Source: Maribacter sp. 1_MG-2023
GTDB lineage: Bacteria; Bacteroidota; Bacteroidia; Flavobacteriales; Flavobacteriaceae
Assembly: GCF_030547005.1 (NCBI RefSeq)
Contig: NZ_JAUOPN010000004.1
Coordinates: 225,599-289,598, forward strand
Length of the DNA: 64,000 bases
Direction: 5' to 3'
Part shown: piece by piece, positions 62,118-64,000 of the stretch
Numbering within the stretch: the first letter of the stretch is position 1
Layout of the letters: each line of letters opens with the position of its first letter
The notes under the pieces: model-generated
What the model was told of the DNA's origin: nothing
Seen by the model: only the letters and a program-made list of their open reading frames with translations
Databases searched by the model: none
Made by a program: the position numbers and the translations under genes

Positions 62118-63845
62118 ATGAACGGCAAATTTAATAAAACGGCTATACTCTTTATTATTGCGTTATCATTATTTTTTGCCTTCTATCCAAATCGAATAAA
62201 TAGATATATAAAAAGGAAGTTACGCGTATATAATACAGCACCTAAAGATGTAATCGACGGAATAATGTTCCAAAAAGTCGATTTAGATAATACTATTAGA
62301 GGTCAGTTTACTACTCTTACCATAGGACCAGACCATAAATTGTATGCTGCTGAAATTGATGGTAGAATATTACGGTTTAAAATTAAACCATCGGGAGAAT
62401 TAAAATTAGAACATACTTTTAAACCTTATGGTGAATTTTCAAAATTTACCATTGGATTAGCTTTTGACCCCTTTTCCACCCCAGATAGTTTAGTTGTTTG
62501 GACTTCAAATTCAGAAACAAATAGTGGTTGGGCAAAATTCGAGAGCATGTCCGAAATTCATGATAATCAAGAATGGGCCGGTAATATTTCTCGCATCCAC
62601 TTGAGCAATTCAACAGATGAGGTATTACTAAGTGAAGTTATTATTACAGAACTACCTCGGTTTGGTCCAAACCAAGAAAATTTTGCAAACTCTTTAGTCT
62701 TCGGCCCAACTGGAAAACTTTATTTTGGTCAAGGTGCCAATACTGGTATGGGATTGTGTAATTGCAAGGAAAATGAAAAACCCTTTCAAGAAGCCCTATT
62801 ATCTGGAACAATTCTCAGTTTAGACACCAAAAAATTGCCTAAAGAATTACCCCTTAATGTTAAAACAAAAGACGGTAAAGGCAAATTTGACCCTTTCCAA
62901 AAAAATTCGCCTTTAAAAATTTATGCAACTGGTGTTAGAAATGCCTATGATCTAGTCTGGCATAATAACGGTAATTTATATACTACAATTAATGGTTCCG
63001 GCGGTAACGAAAATACACCTACATCCAATCCTGACTCACCTTTTTACATAGCACCTTTAGCATCTATAAAATATAAAGGACCAAAAGATATTCCTGCATT
63101 AATAGGTGCACATCCAGATCAAAATGATTTTATGATTAAGGTAGAAAAAGGCGGGTATTATGGACACCCTAACCCCATAAGAGCGGAATACATTCTCAAT
63201 AGAGGTAATAAAGATGTTGACAATTTTAAATATAATGGAATAGTCGCAGATGCTAATTTCAGGGGATTCTCTTATGATTTTGGACCACACGTAGCCCCCA
63301 CAGGAATTATTGAATATAAAAGCAAAACTTTTAATGGAAAATTACAAAATTGTATTCTTGTCACAAGAATGCAATACAATGACATTATTATTTTAAGACC
63401 GGGTGATGTTAAAAAAGATTTAGTTCAAGATTTTAAGGGTTCCGAAATGGGTTTGGTTTTAGATGGCGGACCTTTAGACCTCATAGAAGATACTAAGAAT
63501 GGTAATATTTATGTATCTGGTTTTAATAATTTGACCATTACATTATTTAAACCCATTAGAAAAGAAAACTATAAAATCTTATCATCGACCAATGAGAAAT
63601 TTAATAAAAGATTAAAAACTGGGAAAACTATCTTCCAACAAAATTGTCAAACATGCCACGGAAAAGAGGGACAAGGAGCCATTGCACCTAATTTAATTAA
63701 CGATAAAGAAGGAAAGGGAAAAGAAAATATAAAATCTATTATCAAAAATGGATCGGCAAACGGCGCTATGCCCGCTTGGAAAAATAAACTTTCAAATGAT
63801 GAAATAATAGAAGTTTCCAATTACGTTCTATCATTGAAACAGTAA
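62118..63845 (+). CDS. Membrane-anchored sugar-dehydrogenase-like propeller fused to cytochrome c
   Basis: 575 residues. There is an N-terminal membrane segment (TAILFIIALSLFFAFY). A beta-propeller resembling glucose/sorbosone dehydrogenases spans about residues 50-480 (KLYAAEIDGRILRFK, SLVFGPTGKLYFGQGAN, IYATGVRNAYDLVWHNNGNL). A C-terminal class I cytochrome c follows, with CQTCH at 510-514 and a Met ligand candidate in SANGAMPAWKN. Quinone-dependent oxidation of a sugar or polymer with electrons passed to the haem is an inference; the cofactor cannot be seen. It is co-directional with the EPS genes, 31 bases after the last transferase. Confidence 0.85.
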   Translation: MNGKFNKTAILFIIALSLFFAFYPNRINRYIKRKLRVYNTAPKDVIDGIMFQKVDLDNTIRGQFTTLTIGPDHKLYAAEIDGRILRFKIKPSGELKLEHTFKPYGEFSKFTIGLAFDPFSTPDSLVVWTSNSETNSGWAKFESMSEIHDNQEWAGNISRIHLSNSTDEVLLSEVIITELPRFGPNQENFANSLVFGPTGKLYFGQGANTGMGLCNCKENEKPFQEALLSGTILSLDTKKLPKELPLNVKTKDGKGKFDPFQKNSPLKIYATGVRNAYDLVWHNNGNLYTTINGSGGNENTPTSNPDSPFYIAPLASIKYKGPKDIPALIGAHPDQNDFMIKVEKGGYYGHPNPIRAEYILNRGNKDVDNFKYNGIVADANFRGFSYDFGPHVAPTGIIEYKSKTFNGKLQNCILVTRMQYNDIIILRPGDVKKDLVQDFKGSEMGLVLDGGPLDLIEDTKNGNIYVSGFNNLTITLFKPIRKENYKILSSTNEKFNKRLKTGKTIFQQNCQTCHGKEGQGAIAPNLINDKEGKGKENIKSIIKNGSANGAMPAWKNKLSNDEIIEVSNYVLSLKQ

Positions 63846-64000
63846 AATCAAATGTTTGAATTTCACTTAAAAAATGGTGATTCTATAATTCGACTGATAA
63901 TAGACATAAATACAAAGTATTAATGTAGGCTTCCCCTTCTTAGGACACCTCTAAATTCGATAAATAATTATTATTTAGGTCAGATTTGATGAAGAATTTA

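Overview
The window looks like a chromosomal segment of a marine Flavobacteriaceae bacterium (Bacteroidota), in the Maribacter/Zobellia neighbourhood by general feel rather than by any search. The evidence is AT-rich DNA; promoters of the TTG / TAnnTTTG type instead of E. coli -35/-10 boxes; a TonB-dependent receptor with a carboxypeptidase-like N-terminal domain; a type IX secretion (T9SS) sorting tail; a DnaE with an N-terminal proofreading exonuclease; a LytS/LytTR two-component pair; an UpxY-type NusG paralogue; and ribosomal protein S16 with an acidic/Ala-rich tail. I saw no insertion sequence, phage, CRISPR array or rRNA operon.

Layout. (1) 1-3518: end of a histidine utilisation operon (hutI partial, hutU, hutG). 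(2) 3.5-14.6 kb: small membrane and hypothetical genes, then an uptake and metabolism block: a Tat-exported Gfo/Idh/MocA oxidoreductase, an Lrp/AsnC regulator, a TonB receptor followed by a CHRD-like lipoprotein, a Tat-exported HisC-like aminotransferase, an AEC-type permease, and a GH109-like Tat-exported glycosidase/oxidoreductase. (3) 14.8-22.2 kb: nucleotidyltransferase, a DUF7009-like protein with an FdhF/YdeP molybdoenzyme, and a run of LpxH-like phosphoesterase, glycosyltransferase and GH1 beta-glucosidase. (4) 22.2-33.8 kb, mainly housekeeping: gcdH, trmN6, a LytTR two-component pair, rimM-rpsP, dnaE, thioredoxin and a DUF58 protein. (5) 33.85-35.17 kb: a tRNA-Asp gene followed by a striking tandem array with a period of about 403 bp. 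Each unit has a terminator-like hairpin, a small GIY-YIG nuclease gene and a degenerate tRNA-Asp copy whose anticodon arm is replaced by a palindrome. (6) 35.7-63.8 kb: a large co-directional exopolysaccharide (EPS) locus resembling colanic-acid/Wzx-Wzy clusters: an UpxY antiterminator, gmd, a WcaJ-like initiating transferase, a 2379-residue secreted sugar-dehydrogenase/cytochrome/crystallin-repeat protein, a Wzc-like co-polymerase, a Wzx flippase, a CgeB-like transferase, a Wzy-like polymerase, several GT4/GT2 transferases, a CapK-like ligase, a WcaF-like acetyltransferase and a second sugar-dehydrogenase/cytochrome c fusion.

How the genes fit together. The EPS block contains most of what is needed to make and polymerise a lipid-linked repeat unit: GDP-sugar synthesis, priming, sequential transfer, acetylation, flipping, polymerisation and chain-length control. 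It lacks an outer-membrane Wza channel and the reductase that would follow Gmd, so those must lie elsewhere. Two haem-containing, quinoprotein-like putative sugar dehydrogenases lie inside the EPS block, one early and one at its end, hinting at extracellular sugar oxidation or modification linked to the polymer. The most unusual features are the tRNA-Asp/GIY-YIG/palindrome array, the 12-repeat beta/gamma-crystallin-like T9SS protein, and a C-rich motif shared by several EPS intergenic gaps.
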